Counted from the first letter of the stretch, positions 27,541 to 38,123 are shown. The stretch: 64,000 nt of DNA from CAVVEQ01 sp963828855 (GCA_963828855.1 CAWHGB010000008.1:433561-497560), one strand, 5' to 3'. Numbers and translations are program-made. The notes: generated from the sequence alone by a model not told the origin.

Positions 27541-28443
27541 TTATTTCGAACTCCAGTAATCCACTTGATTGATCTTGGCGGTCAGGTTGGGGGTTTTCTC
27601 GCTATTAATGAATAACCCGAAATATCCCTGCGGGAAAGTGGAATCCGCGATCTCGTGTACCATTTTCCCGTTGATGTAAAGTTTCAGGTTCTCGCCATTG
27701 GCCATCACACCCACACGGTTCGTTTGATTCGCGCCTTTTTGGATGGCCTTGCTGGCATGCGGGTAGATGATCTGGGTCATCGTCCCAGGTTCCATGGTTC
27801 CATCCCATGCCTTGAGGTAATAATTGCCATCGCAGGTGATCCCGAAAAGGTACCCGCGATTCGGTTTATCATAATTTGGCACTCGGAACATCAATCCCCA
27901 GGCATCCATCCCGGAGCAGGAGACCATGCGTCCGTCGGCTTCCAGGTAAAAATTCTTGAGCGCCGGAGCGCTTGCAAGTTTCCAACCGTTGGTGGAGGAT
28001 AACCCCACCAGGGTCATTTCCCCATCAGCGATCGAGAGTGAGGTGAAATTATCGGAACCGACTGGCCAGTTGTTGGCATTATCCATGGGATCAGACCAGG
28101 TTGGTGTACCAAGTGCTGCCCGGGGATCGCCCGCTGGTGCTGTCGGGGATGGCAGCAATGTCTCGGTTGGAATGCCAGGGACCGTTTTGGTAGCCGTAGG
28201 TTCCACTGTCCCCACCGTTGGTTCCGGGGTGGAGGTCTCGGTGGGCTTCTTGGTAGGTGTATTAACCGCCAGCGTCGGCAGCTGGATCGTGGCTGTCACC
28301 GTGGGGGGCAGCGGAGTGTAGGTGGGAATATCGGTCAAAATAGCTGCCACCCGGGTTTGGACGCCTGTATCCGAAGAACTGGGCGATTGACAGGCTGTCA
28401 ACACCAGGATCCCCAGCATTAGAAAGAATATCAACTTTTTCAT
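27541..28443 (-). CDS. Lipoprotein with LamG-like beta-sandwich domain
   Basis: The ATG at 28443 follows GGAGGT, so the longer frame from 28497 is not used. The product has 300 residues: a lipoprotein signal with lipobox LTAC, a Thr/Pro/Val stalk to about residue 120, and a beta-sandwich domain of the concanavalin/DUF1080 type from WSDPMDNANNW to the end (MVHEIADSTFPQGYFGLFIN is typical of these). Such domains bind glycans or wrap around other surface proteins. It shares the stalk-plus-domain design with the two Ig-like lipoproteins and the one at 59738. Confidence 0.82.
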   Translation of the reverse strand: MKKLIFFLMLGILVLTACQSPSSSDTGVQTRVAAILTDIPTYTPLPPTVTATIQLPTLAVNTPTKKPTETSTPEPTVGTVEPTATKTVPGIPTETLLPSPTAPAGDPRAALGTPTWSDPMDNANNWPVGSDNFTSLSIADGEMTLVGLSSTNGWKLASAPALKNFYLEADGRMVSCSGMDAWGLMFRVPNYDKPNRGYLFGITCDGNYYLKAWDGTMEPGTMTQIIYPHASKAIQKGANQTNRVGVMANGENLKLYINGKMVHEIADSTFPQGYFGLFINSEKTPNLTAKINQVDYWSSK

Positions 28444-28480
28444 TAATGAACCTCCATCCATCGAAGTATCACTCCGAAGG

Positions 28481-28967
28481 CTATGATTTATATCCAATCT
28501 TGCGAAGAAAACCCTTACGCCAGGCTATATCTTCTTCGGCTTCCACTCCCATCGGGCTCTGCCCGTCTACCACACCAATCACCCCTCTGCCCTGGCTGGT
28601 TTGAGCCACAAGTACTTCGGTCTCGTTCGCAGTCGCGCAGAAGATCCGGCAGACCTCATGCAGATCTTTGATCGCATTGAGGATATTGATAGGAAAGAAC
28701 CCTTCAGCCAGGAAAATGAAGAAGCTGTGTCCCGATCCCACCTGCATGGAATTCTGGATGGCCAATTTGATCATCGCATCGTCCGTACCGGTCCAACGTA
28801 CAAGCCTTTTTCCGGATGCCTCGCAAAAAGCCAGCCCGAATTTGATCCCGGGAACCGCACCGACCAGTGCTTCATGCATATCTTCGACTGTTTTAATGAA
28901 ATGGGCCTGTCCGAAAATAAAATTTACGTCTGCCGGCTTGTTGATGGGAATAATCTCGATTTCCATT
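28481..28967 (-). CDS. Adenosine-specific kinase family (DUF355)
   Basis: This 162-residue protein starts at ATG 28967, preceded by AGGGA. It matches the adenosine-specific kinase family known mainly from archaea and thermophilic bacteria: PADVNFIFGQAHFIKTVEDMHEAL, FGLAFCEASGKRLVRWTG and HSFFIFLAEGFFPINILN. The C-terminal ILVAQT-like segment (TEVLVAQTSQGRGVIGVVDG) is also conserved. The fold is not that of classical ribokinases and biochemical proof in the family is limited, so the reaction is family knowledge rather than a reading of the sequence. Nothing close by hints at a pathway. Confidence 0.8.
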
Positions 28968-29099
28968 AGTATCCCTGTCAAAGAAAAATGTTAATAAAGG
29001 TATCGTGCAATTTTCATACCATCTTGAGATTTTATCTCGTATGGTATCGGAGGTTCAAAAAAGAAAAATGATATTATTGAGTGAGAACCCAGATCGAAA

Positions 29100-30887
29100 T
29101 TGACCTTGGAGAATCCAATAGTGAGCACTATTCAGAAAAATGGATCTACAAATTGGTTGCTTAAAAATCATCTCGTCGAGGGTTTGATCATCCTGGCAGC
29201 ATTTTTAAGCGCCTTCTTTATTCTGGCCAGGAATGCTGGTGGTCCGGTAAACTCTGATAATTTATTCTATATGGATGCCGGGTTGAATGGATCAAAAAGC
29301 ATCCATACGCTTTTCTATTATTTCCATATTTATTTGCAGAGAATCTTCATGGATATCGCCCCCACCCCTCTCGGTGGCGCCAGGTTATTTTGGGCTTTTT
29401 TGATCTCTTCCTCTGGGGTTTTAATCTATTTATCCGTTCGCAATTTTCCCTTCAGAAATTCCCGGTTGAACGCAATTCTGGCAGTTTTGCTGTTTCTGTC
29501 CTCCAGTTTTATCGCAGCCTACTCCGGCAGAACCGAGAACGATCTCACTGCCATGTTCATGGTTTCAGCCATCCTGTTTTTCTATCTGCTCAGTGCGGGG
29601 GATGGTTTTAGAAATCCCTTCCTTATTGGAGTGATCGGTTTTCTGATCTTTCTCGCTTCCAGGTCAAAGGAAACCGCCTTCATGATTGCATACATAATCC
29701 TGGGCTTTGGTTTTCTTGAAGGTGATGATTTCCATTTCCGTGACCTGGCCAAGCGTCTGCCAGCGCTTTTTATCGGTTTCGCCTGCGGTATGCTGTTTTT
29801 CATCCTTCTTAACTCGCTAATAGTACACGACCCTCTCTGGGGATTCCGTCCAAGCGATATTAATCAATATTTCACCGCGGTGGAAAACCATGCCCGCTGG
29901 GGGGATGTCAGCAATAATTATTTTAATAATGTGATTTTTATTTCACTGCTCTTCCCATTTTTCCTTTACCTCATCACAGGCGTGCAGAGCTTGGAAAAAT
30001 CCGTGAGCATAAAATTTCGCCTGCCGTGGTTCTACCCCTTAATATTGATCGTTTTCTTTACCGTTTTAATGATCTTTTCCTCCGGTTACAAGATCCAGGT
30101 GATCGATCGGCTTTTCTTCCCAGCGATACCGGTGATTTGCATCTTTGGTTCACAGGTGTTGGATTTTCGAATCCTGGTTTCGCGTAAGGACTGGATTTGG
30201 ATGGTCGTGGCGATTCTCCTGGCGGGGATGGTTTTTGGTTTCCTGATCACAATTTTCAAAATTTCCCAATCCATAACCAACTACAGTCTGGAGGTGCTGA
30301 TTCCGAATATCCTGCTGCCAATCCTGATCTCAATATTCCTAATTTGTTTTCTCTGGAAAAACCCCGATCGGATTGCCAGGCTCGTTCTGCCGGTCATCTG
30401 TGTGACAGTTTTCATCCTTTCGTCCTTCTACCAGAATTTTCAATCTTTCTTTATCCAACAACCCGTCAAGCAGCGAATGGAGCAGATCTTCTACCCATTT
30501 TCTGTATTTGCCAACCGTATTCACTACGACCCAGGGATGAAATTCTTCGTATCATCAACTATAAACAAAGAACAACAAATGCTTCTCCGTCGTAATGATG
30601 AGGTCAGAAGCATTTTCAATGTTTATTTCCATCAAAACGCCTCACTTGATAATTTCATCACCCAGATCGGGTATTCCCCCGCTAAACAGATCCTGCAGTA
30701 TGAAGATCCCATCCCAGAAGTCGAAAAGATGGATTACGATTATGCACTGATTACATCAAGTGATTGGGAAAGAATTCAAAAAATCCATGGATTATCGGAC
30801 CAATTGTTAGTAAAATATAACCTCCATTTTGACGATCAAAAAAGCATCGCTTTATTGGTCAATAAACTAAGGGATGATCTCCCCTAG
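29100..30887 (+). CDS. Multi-spanning membrane protein, glycosyltransferase-like (GT39/PMT type)
   Basis: This protein has about 595 residues and 11 or so hydrophobic segments up to about residue 445. A soluble C-terminal part follows. An acidic residue early in the first outer loop (NAGGPVNSDNLFYM) is where lipid-linked-sugar mannosyltransferases have their catalytic Asp. Sequence between helices is weakly conserved, so only a general assignment is possible. The start could be TTG 29100 or GTG 29121. It would use polyprenyl-phosphate sugars at the outer face of the membrane. RNase Z follows 20 bases later on the same strand, with no obvious functional link. Confidence 0.6.
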   Translation: MTLENPIVSTIQKNGSTNWLLKNHLVEGLIILAAFLSAFFILARNAGGPVNSDNLFYMDAGLNGSKSIHTLFYYFHIYLQRIFMDIAPTPLGGARLFWAFLISSSGVLIYLSVRNFPFRNSRLNAILAVLLFLSSSFIAAYSGRTENDLTAMFMVSAILFFYLLSAGDGFRNPFLIGVIGFLIFLASRSKETAFMIAYIILGFGFLEGDDFHFRDLAKRLPALFIGFACGMLFFILLNSLIVHDPLWGFRPSDINQYFTAVENHARWGDVSNNYFNNVIFISLLFPFFLYLITGVQSLEKSVSIKFRLPWFYPLILIVFFTVLMIFSSGYKIQVIDRLFFPAIPVICIFGSQVLDFRILVSRKDWIWMVVAILLAGMVFGFLITIFKISQSITNYSLEVLIPNILLPILISIFLICFLWKNPDRIARLVLPVICVTVFILSSFYQNFQSFFIQQPVKQRMEQIFYPFSVFANRIHYDPGMKFFVSSTINKEQQMLLRRNDEVRSIFNVYFHQNASLDNFITQIGYSPAKQILQYEDPIPEVEKMDYDYALITSSDWERIQKIHGLSDQLLVKYNLHFDDQKSIALLVNKLRDDLP

Positions 30888-30907
30888 AATAATCCATAGG
30901 ATGATTC

Positions 30908-31825
30908 TTGTTTGAAATTGTATTCTTAGGCACATCAGCTTCCGCTCCCTCCGCCCGCCGCAACCTGCCGGCACAGGTGGTGATGCACGACGAGTACCGC
31001 TTCCTGGTCGATTGCGGGGAGGGTACCCAACGCCAGATCCTCCAATCTGGTATCGGGTTCAAGCGACTTAATCGTATTTTGATCACCCACGGGCACCTCG
31101 ACCATATCCTGGGTCTTGCAGGGTTGCTCTCCACCTTCCTTCGCTGGGAGGCGATCGACCGCATGGAGATCTACGGTGGAGAAGGTGCCCTGCAGCGCAT
31201 CAGTGATCTGCTCTATGGCGTGGTGCTGCGTGGGAATCGTCCACCTATGCCTCTGGAATTGATCCCAATCAAGCCGGGTACGTTCTTCGAAGGGTCTGAT
31301 TTCAAGATCACCGCCTTTCCGGTACTCCACCGTGGACCGGATTGCCTGGGGTATCTATTTGAAGAGGATGGTCGCCGCCCATTCCTCGCGGAAAAAGCCG
31401 CAGCCCTGGAGATCCCTGAAGGTCCCTGGCGACGTGACCTGGTAGCGGGAAAATCTGTCACCCTGCCGAATGGTCAGGTGATCGATCCCGAAATGGTGCT
31501 TGGCGAGTATCGCCCCGGCACCCGCCTTGTAGTGGTTGGGGATACCGGCGATACCGCCTCACTTACCGGGGTCTGCCAAGGTGCAGACGGATTAGTGATA
31601 GAAGCCACCTACTTAAAAGAAGAAGAGGAAATGGCGCGGCAGTTCTCACACCTCACCGCAGGGGATGCTGCTGAGCTTGCCCAGAAGGCTGGCGTCCACC
31701 AGCTCTTCCTCACCCACTTTTCCCGCCGATATCGCGATAAGGATATCCTTGCCGAAGCCGAAGCGATCTTCCCGGGAACGATTCTGGCTCGCGACCTGGA
31801 TCAATACCAGGTAAAACACACTTAG
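30908..31825 (+). CDS. rnz: Ribonuclease Z
   Basis: This 305-residue metallo-beta-lactamase-fold endonuclease matures tRNA 3' ends. Starting at TTG 30908 (MFEIVFLGTSASAP), it has THGHLDH (His61, His63, Asp65, His66), GDTGDTASL and TDH-like LTHFSRRY near residue 270. The insert with PPMPLEL and HRGPDCLGYLFEE is the family's exosite region. Length is normal. No ATG lies upstream in frame. The gene is essential in many bacteria and this copy is intact. A second, distinct metallo-hydrolase is at the far end of the window. Confidence 0.93.
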   Translation: MFEIVFLGTSASAPSARRNLPAQVVMHDEYRFLVDCGEGTQRQILQSGIGFKRLNRILITHGHLDHILGLAGLLSTFLRWEAIDRMEIYGGEGALQRISDLLYGVVLRGNRPPMPLELIPIKPGTFFEGSDFKITAFPVLHRGPDCLGYLFEEDGRRPFLAEKAAALEIPEGPWRRDLVAGKSVTLPNGQVIDPEMVLGEYRPGTRLVVVGDTGDTASLTGVCQGADGLVIEATYLKEEEEMARQFSHLTAGDAAELAQKAGVHQLFLTHFSRRYRDKDILAEAEAIFPGTILARDLDQYQVKHT

Positions 31826-31847
31826 GTTTTCAATCCGAGAGAATGAT

Positions 31848-32438
31848 TCAATTGTTTCCCGCCACACTGCGGACGCGGTTGGAATCCAATATTTTTTTAA
31901 TAGGGATGAAGATCAATGTTAAAAGAGAGTAAATCAGTAGGATCAATGGCAATTGCAGCCACCAGAGGTTAAATACGATTGAGCTAAAACCAATGGAAGC
32001 GCTGATATTTGAATTTCTGCTGATAAGAAAAACCAACCCGTAAATTGTGAATCCGATCAAGGAGATCAATGGAAACATCACCAGCATGGTTCCATATGTC
32101 GTGGCCAGTCCCTGCCCCCCGCGAAAATGTGCAAAAATGGGAAAATCATGACCCAGAATGACAGAAGCGCCTGAAACGCACTGCCAGTTCAAATCCAGAC
32201 CAAAACCCCTGGCAATTAAAATTGAAAAAGAACCCTTTAGAATGTCCGCGAGCGCAACGATAACACCGAGCTTGCGCCCAAGCGACCGAAACGTGTTGCG
32301 CGCACCCATGTTCCCATCCCCCACCTGTCGGATATCCACTCCCTTTCTCCATCTGGAAATAATCAATGCTGTCGGGATGGAGCCAAGAAGGTAGGAGATG
32401 AGTATTACAATGAATTTGACGAGAATCGTGTCAACCAT
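31848..32438 (-). CDS. plsY: Acyl-phosphate glycerol-3-phosphate acyltransferase PlsY
   Basis: This 196-residue integral membrane acyltransferase makes lysophosphatidic acid from acyl-phosphate. The conserved motifs are all visible: LGSIPTALII (motif 1), GDGNMGARNTFRSLG (motif 2 with Asn and Arg) and FRGGQGLATTYG (motif 3). Five membrane helices fit the family. It ends 22 bases after the convergent rnz stop and is divergent from the metK riboswitch. A plsX partner is not in the window. The motif 2 segment deviates slightly from the usual GSGNxGATNxxR (GDGNMGARNTFR), which the reader may want to compare. Confidence 0.88.
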   Translation of the reverse strand: MVDTILVKFIVILISYLLGSIPTALIISRWRKGVDIRQVGDGNMGARNTFRSLGRKLGVIVALADILKGSFSILIARGFGLDLNWQCVSGASVILGHDFPIFAHFRGGQGLATTYGTMLVMFPLISLIGFTIYGLVFLISRNSNISASIGFSSIVFNLWWLQLPLILLIYSLLTLIFIPIKKILDSNRVRSVAGNN

Positions 32439-32481
32439 CTGTTTATGATAACCCTAAAATTTTTATTGGATTCTATCCAGT

Positions 32482-32510
32482 TTGACAAACCCTTCTTCCT
32501 ATGATATAAA
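32482..32510 (+). promoter_or_regulatory. Sigma-70-type promoter of the metK riboswitch
   Basis: TTGACA (32482-32487) is 17 bases from TATAAA (32505-32510). Transcription would start about 32517, some 25 bases before the aptamer. This is the best promoter in the window. Confidence 0.75.
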
Positions 32511-32539
32511 ACGCGCGTACAAGTAAATAGCCCCAAAGG

Positions 32540-32655
<116 letters not shown>

Positions 32656-32668
32656 TCAATCCGAAACC

Positions 32669-32708
32669 ATGAAGATTGCTCCCTCAACTGACGGGGCAAT
32701 CTTTTTAT
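32669..32708 (+). terminator. Riboswitch expression-platform terminator
   Basis: AAGATTGCTCCC pairs with GGGGCAATCTT around a short loop and is followed by a T-run. It is the off-state hairpin of the SAM-I switch, 20 bases before metK's ribosome-binding site. Confidence 0.88.
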
Positions 32709-32725
32709 AAGGAGAACACACAAGC

Positions 32726-33931
32726 ATGACCAACACATTTATGCGCTCGGAAAAATATCTCTTCACCTCTGAATCCGTGACCGAAGGTCACCCGGATAAG
32801 ATCTGCGACCAGGTCTCCGATGCCGTTCTGGATGCCTGCCTGGAGCAGGACCCGTTCTCACGCGTGGCCTGCGAGACTGCCACCAAGACCGGCTTCGTGA
32901 TGGTGCTGGGCGAGATCACCACCCATGCTTTCGTCGATTTCGACCGCCTGGTTCGCAAGGTGGTCAACGAGATCGGCTATGACAACAGCGAAAAGGGTTT
33001 TGACGGCAACACCTGCGCCGTGCAGGTGGCCATCGCCAACCAGTCCGGGGATATCGCCCTGGGAGTGGATAAAGCCCTGGAAGCCAAATCCGGCGAGATG
33101 TCCGCGAAGGATATTGAATCCGTGGGCGCTGGAGACCAGGGGATGATGTTCGGTTTCGCCTGCGATGAAACCCCCACCCTGATGCCCATGCCCATCTATT
33201 ACGCCCACAAGCTCACCCGCCAGCTGGCAGCCGCCCGCAAAGCCGGCGCCCTGCCCTGGCTGCGCCCGGATGGAAAATCCCAGGTGACCGTGGAATACAA
33301 TCACGGCAAGCCTGTGCGGGTGGATACCGTCTTGATCAGCACCCAGCATTCCCCGGAGGTCTCCCACGCTGAGATCGAGGAAGGCGTGATGGAGCACATT
33401 ATCTCCGAGGTCATCCCCGGAGAACTGCGTGACGAGAAGATGCACATCTTCGTGAACCCGACGGGCAGATTTGTGATCGGCGGTCCAATGGGGGATGCCG
33501 GCGTGACCGGGCGCAAGATCATCGTGGATACCTACGGCGGGATGGGACGCCACGGCGGCGGCGCTTTCAGCGGCAAGGATCCCACGAAGGTGGACCGCTC
33601 CGCGGCCTACGCCGCCCGCTGGGTGGCCAAGAACGTGGTCGCCGCCGGGCTGGCCGCGCGCTGCGAGATCCAGCTGGCCTACGCCATCGGCGTGGCTCAC
33701 CCGCTCAGCATCAACGTGGAGACCTTCGGCACCGGCACTGTGGATGATGAGAAGATCGCCAAAGCCATCAGCCAGGTCTTCGACCTGCGCCCGGGCGCGA
33801 TCATCCACGACCTCAACCTGCGCCGCCCGATCTACCGCCAGACAGCCGCCTACGGGCACTTCGGTCGCGATGACCTGGATCTTTCCTGGGAGCGCACCAA
33901 CAAGGTGGAAGCGCTCAAGGCAGCGATCTAA
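32726..33931 (+). CDS. metK: S-adenosylmethionine synthetase MetK
   Basis: This 401-residue enzyme makes SAM from methionine and ATP. It has GHPDK (21-25), the GAGDQGMMFGFACDET motif, and the GGGAFSGKDPTKVDRSAAYAAR signature in two halves (GGGAFSGKDPTKVDRS, AAYAARWVAKN). ATG 32726 is preceded by AGGAGA. It is controlled by the SAM-I riboswitch just upstream. Codon use here is GC-rich compared with the genes to the left, and the block to 35460 stays so. The gene is intact. Confidence 0.96.
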   Translation: MTNTFMRSEKYLFTSESVTEGHPDKICDQVSDAVLDACLEQDPFSRVACETATKTGFVMVLGEITTHAFVDFDRLVRKVVNEIGYDNSEKGFDGNTCAVQVAIANQSGDIALGVDKALEAKSGEMSAKDIESVGAGDQGMMFGFACDETPTLMPMPIYYAHKLTRQLAAARKAGALPWLRPDGKSQVTVEYNHGKPVRVDTVLISTQHSPEVSHAEIEEGVMEHIISEVIPGELRDEKMHIFVNPTGRFVIGGPMGDAGVTGRKIIVDTYGGMGRHGGGAFSGKDPTKVDRSAAYAARWVAKNVVAAGLAARCEIQLAYAIGVAHPLSINVETFGTGTVDDEKIAKAISQVFDLRPGAIIHDLNLRRPIYRQTAAYGHFGRDDLDLSWERTNKVEALKAAI

Positions 33932-33950
33932 CCCATCTTCTCTTTCATAG

Positions 33951-33983
33951 AGCTGGTTTCCCATAGGGAGCCAGCTTTTTTTG
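33951..33983 (+). terminator. Rho-independent terminator of metK
   Basis: AGCTGGTTTCCC pairs with GGGAGCCAGCT across an ATA loop and ends in a seven-base T-run. Confidence 0.85.
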
Positions 33984-34035
33984 TAGGGTGTACACAGGCT
34001 TGATTAATTTTTTTTGGGTCTTATAATGCCCTCAG

Positions 34036-34419
34036 ATGAGGTACATGATGAAACTCCAATCCCTAACCCCTGAAGAACAGCGCGTGATCCTCCACAAGGG
34101 CACCGAGATGCCCTTCACCGGCGAATACGAAAACACTTTCGAGGAGGGCACCTACCAGTGCCGGCAGTGCGGCACGCCGCTCTACACCTCCTCCAGCAAA
34201 TTTCACTCCGGCTGCGGCTGGCCAAGCTTCGACCAGGAGATCCCCGGGGCGGTGATCCGCACCCGCGACGCGGACGGCCGGCGCACCGAGATCACCTGCG
34301 CGGCCTGCGGCGGGCACCTGGGGCACGTCTTCGAAGGCGAAGGCTACACGGAGCTCAACACCCGCCACTGCGTCAACTCGATCTCGCTCAAGTTCGTTCC
34401 GGCAAAGAAGGAAGGCTGA
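34036..34419 (+). CDS. msrB: Peptide-methionine (R)-S-oxide reductase MsrB
   Basis: This 127-residue enzyme reduces methionine-R-sulfoxide in proteins. Two CxxC pairs bind structural zinc: CRQCG and CAACG. The catalytic Cys lies in RHCVNSISLKF, and GCGWPSFDQ and GHVFEGEG match the family. The start MRYMMKL has an alternative ATG at 34045 (MKLQS). The stop overlaps the start region of msrA by about a dozen bases in sequence context (AAGGCTGAAATGG), so the two reductases are made together and repair both sulfoxide epimers. Confidence 0.93.
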   Translation: MRYMMKLQSLTPEEQRVILHKGTEMPFTGEYENTFEEGTYQCRQCGTPLYTSSSKFHSGCGWPSFDQEIPGAVIRTRDADGRRTEITCAACGGHLGHVFEGEGYTELNTRHCVNSISLKFVPAKKEG

Positions 34420-34420
34420 A

Positions 34421-34956
<536 letters not shown>

Positions 34957-34977
34957 TCGGGCGACTGGGGGATGCGG

Positions 34978-35457
34978 TCACAGGCTGGCAAGCAGCTCGG
35001 CGAGCTGATCGGCGCACTGCGCCCCAGCCGGTGTGGAAGCCCATGCGCTCGTGCTCCTCGCGGTCGGCGACGGACCAGTGCAGCACGCGGATGGACTGGC
35101 GCGTCTTCGCGCCGCCCTCGAGCGGCTCGAAATCGACCGAGACGGTCATGAAGGGCTTTTCGGAGGGCAGCCACGGGGAGGTGTAGGCGTCGGTGAAGAC
35201 CAGGCGCTTGCCCGGGATGACCTCCAGGTAGATGCCGGCATCGGGGAAATCCACGCCCTCGGGGCTGCGCATGTTGATGAAATTGGTGCCGCCCGGGCGC
35301 GGGTCGAGCTCGCCTCGGTGATGACCCACGGGCGCGGGACGTTCCACTGCTTGTAGAGCGCGGGCTCCGTCCAGGCGCGGTAGACCTTTTCGGGCGGGGC
35401 GTCGAAGGTGCGGGTGAGGGTGAGCGTTCGGTTGGAAAGATCGGGTTCGGGGTTCAT
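34978..35457 (-). CDS. AHSA1/SRPBCC (START-like) protein, frameshifted
   Basis: The protein has about 159 residues after repair, with two indels. It opens in one frame (35457: NRTLTLTRTFDAPPEKVYRAWTEPALYKQWNVP) and continues in another (WVITE...RPGGTNFINMRSPEGVDFPDAGIYLEVIPG, TDAYTSPWLPSEKPFMTVSVDFEP), ending CADQLAELLASL with stop at 34978-34980. The SRPBCC fold forms a hydrophobic ligand pocket. The AHSA1-like branch has no fixed substrate. It is convergent with msrA and its end comes 22 bases after the msrA stop. Confidence 0.8.
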
Positions 35458-35727
35458 GAAAGCCTCCAGTTGAAGAAAAAACCCACGGCGTGGGGGATTT
35501 TGTTGGAGGGGATTATAGCTTAATTGGAGTGGTTTTGTCCAATTATCTTAATATCAGCCTCTCTCAATTTGGGAAGATAATGTTCTGAGTTGGTGATCAT
35601 TTTTTGAACATGATTAATAATTCTACTAAATGAATTCAAATATATTAAAAAGGTGAATTCGCCTAATCTATCAATATCGAAATTAGAAGTACTCTTAATT
35701 GGAAATTTTATTCCCTTGGAATTAAGA

Positions 35728-36279
35728 ATGAGTGATTTTGAACTGTTCCCTCAACGTATTTTTCTAGATTCATCAATTTTGCAAACACTTCAAGACTACG
35801 GTGGATTCCTATATGAAAATGAACCTTTAGAAGAGAATGATAATCTCTATCATGACATGAAAGGTTTACCAAAACTGGAAGCTTTACGCTCTATCATGCG
35901 GATAACTGAACGAGCACCATTTGAGTTTGCGATTTCTAACCATAGTTTTGATGAAGTTGCCGCAAAAAATGACAAACAATATTTACAATGGGCATATGAT
36001 GTACTTGATCATTGGTTATCTTGTGAAGCAGAATTAAGTAATAATCCTGAAAAAACTGAAAAAATCACAAAAATTGATACCTTATCCTATGGGTATCTTA
36101 GTATAGGAGATAAGAATTTGATCAAAGACGCAATCAAGTATGAATGTGATGTATTTTTAACTATGGAAAACCGACTCCCCAAAAACGCTGATCATATCGA
36201 GAAAACGCTCGGAATTAGAGTTTTATCACCAATTGAATTGTGGAAATTAATCGAACCTTGGGTGAATTTATTTATATAA
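35728..36279 (+). CDS. PIN-like domain protein
   Basis: ATG 35728 gives 183 residues (a GTG at 35653 would add 25). It has a hydrophobic strand with the first acidic residue (RIFLDSSILQTL), further acidic residues in EALRSIMRITE, DEVAAKND and a C-terminal ECDVFLTMENRL, followed by GIRVLSPIELWKL. This is the layout of PIN-type nucleases, with three or four acidic residues around one metal site. The exact family is not recognised. It is the first gene of the AT-rich island and convergent with the DNA methyltransferase; it may be a toxin-like nuclease or a subunit of the defence locus. No antitoxin was seen. Confidence 0.6.
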   Translation: MSDFELFPQRIFLDSSILQTLQDYGGFLYENEPLEENDNLYHDMKGLPKLEALRSIMRITERAPFEFAISNHSFDEVAAKNDKQYLQWAYDVLDHWLSCEAELSNNPEKTEKITKIDTLSYGYLSIGDKNLIKDAIKYECDVFLTMENRLPKNADHIEKTLGIRVLSPIELWKLIEPWVNLFI

Positions 36280-36294
36280 GAATTTGATTCAAAT

Positions 36295-37177
36295 TTATAA
36301 TTTCAAGACCTCATTAATATTCATTTTTGCTTCATTGTAATACTGAGACTGCATCTCTATTCCTATATATTTCCTCTCTAAAAGAATGGATGCAACTGCT
36401 GTAGTACCTGACCCAAGAAAAGGATCAAGAACTAGGTCATCTTTCTGTGTAAATAGTCGAATGAACCAAGTAGGTAATTCTATCGGAAAAACTGCGCTGT
36501 GGTTTTTATTGGAGCACTCAGTCGCAAGCTGAATTAAGTTTGTGGTTATAGATAATGTTCATTTTCAAAAACGGTTACATTGTGGGGATATACATATTTT
36601 CTATATAGCCAGTTGGACACATTTCTCCCAAATTTACTATTAGTTCTCGAAGTGTATCTTAGGAAATCAGTTTGACTCATTGATTTGAATCTCTTTTCTG
36701 CCCAATCACCAATTGGTACCTTAACAGCATCCTGGTACATTTTGAAATCTTTATTTTTTGTAAAATGTAGACATCTTTCCCACGTATCTCTAAATCTATT
36801 GGGCCATTTTCCAGGGAATGAATTCTTCTTATACCAACAATATTCTTCAACCCACAGCCAACCTTGTTTCTTTAATTCCAAGATTAGTTCTATTACGTAT
36901 GTTTGTCGCTCACCTTCTCTACGATGTTCTTTAATATTCAGAATGAATGAACCATCATCTTTGAGAGTCCTTATTAACTCTTTCGTGATTGGCAAGAACC
37001 AATTTAAATACTTATCTGCCGAAATACCACCATAAGAAGAGGAACCGTTTTTCTGCATATGGCGGGGAGGTGACAATCAAATCAATAAAATTATCTGGAA
37101 ATAATTCTTTGTCGTTTAATAGGATTGAGGAATCACCTAATAGAATTGAGTTCTGAATATTATTTTTGATTAATCAA
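36295..37177 (-). pseudogene. N4-cytosine-type DNA methyltransferase, several frameshifts
   Basis: Across three frames the minus strand encodes one methyltransferase. The N-terminal part has NSILLGDSS and the catalytic motif VTSPPYA, the TSPPY form typical of N4-cytosine enzymes. The middle (36546-37076) has SFILNIKEHRR and ELKKQGWLWVEEYCWYKK. The C-terminal part (to the stop at 36295) holds the SAM motif LDPFLGSGTT, after TNLIQLATECSNKNHSA and FPIELPTW. Breaks are at runs near 37165, 37060 and 36550. The likely TTG start at 37177 directly follows the DUF3883 stop. Together with that gene it would modify or protect DNA. It looks broken as given but may be intact in the organism. Confidence 0.72.
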
Positions 37178-38123
37178 CTATTTATTTTGTACTTTTGAAA
37201 AACTATATGACTCAACAATACGTTCCCAAGAACTTGATTCAGTAAATAAATTGGCATATGGATCCTTAATAATATTCAATTGATAGTTTTTAATTTCCTG
37301 CGGATCGTAATAGAATACAAGATATAAATAAAGACTTCCTCTCATTTCAATTGCGAAGTCTATTCCATTTCGAGACCAAAAAAAACGGGGTGCTTTTTTA
37401 TTAACCGCTTTAACCTCAATATATCTCTTCTGGAATGGTTCATTCGTATTATCTATTTCATAACTTAATATATCAAATCCCTCATTAACGAAATCTTTAG
37501 AAACCTGAGTAATTTCTTTTGTAAATCTAAATATTTCCGAAGACGATCGAATTCATAATTCAATGCGAATTCCTCTGCCATCTCACCCAACGCTTCATTC
37601 CATTTTTGGATTTGAAGGAACCTTTCCTTGGAAACCCTTTTTTAAACGTTAAGTAAATCTCTGCACAAATGATGAGTCCAGAACATAATAATTCTTGATG
37701 AAATCTCAACAATTCCTAAATCCATTAAGAAATTTCGAATAGAAAATGTACTAAGGTTTTCCTTTCGAGATGGGTGATATATGAAACTACCATTTGATAC
37801 TTAAATTTTTCTAAATACTCGCAAAATTGATGGGCATTCTTTGTTTTATCAGATTGAATTTCTTTGATAAAGAATTGTTTTACGGCTTCTTCGTATGTAG
37901 TCTCCTTTTTCAAACCAATAAGAAATGATGTGAATTCATTCGAGCAGGTAATTTGCCGATTATTAATCGAGATAAGTTCAAAATCACCTAGGAACGTACA
38001 TGCCCCTTGAAAATTTTCAGCACCTTTTTCATACATATTGTTTAGGTAATCGTAGTTTCGATTCTGATATGAATTCAATATTTTTATAAAAAAGATTATG
38101 TGATTCAATCTAATATTCATCAT
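37178..38123 (-). pseudogene. DUF3883-domain protein, frameshifted
   Basis: The ATG at 38123 (MMNIRLNHIIFFIK) overlaps the helicase stop by 4 bases. The N-terminal 130 residues are helical and unknown. After breaks near 37700 and 37640 the frame resumes with KERFLQIQKWNEALGEMAEEFALNYEFDRLRK, a lead typical of this family. It ends in the DUF3883 domain: QKRYIEVKAVNKKAPRFFW, SRNGIDFAIEMRGSLYLYL. The iEVK motif with an upstream acidic residue resembles a PD-(D/E)XK-like nuclease core. DUF3883 is recurrent in restriction and defence genes, so a nuclease role is an inference from family and location. Confidence 0.65.

Noticed and set aside
32858..33964. A 368-codon open frame on the minus strand opposite metK
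   Set aside because: It is the antisense shadow of a GC-rich gene; its product is His/Gly/Val-rich with no family features, and metK is certain.
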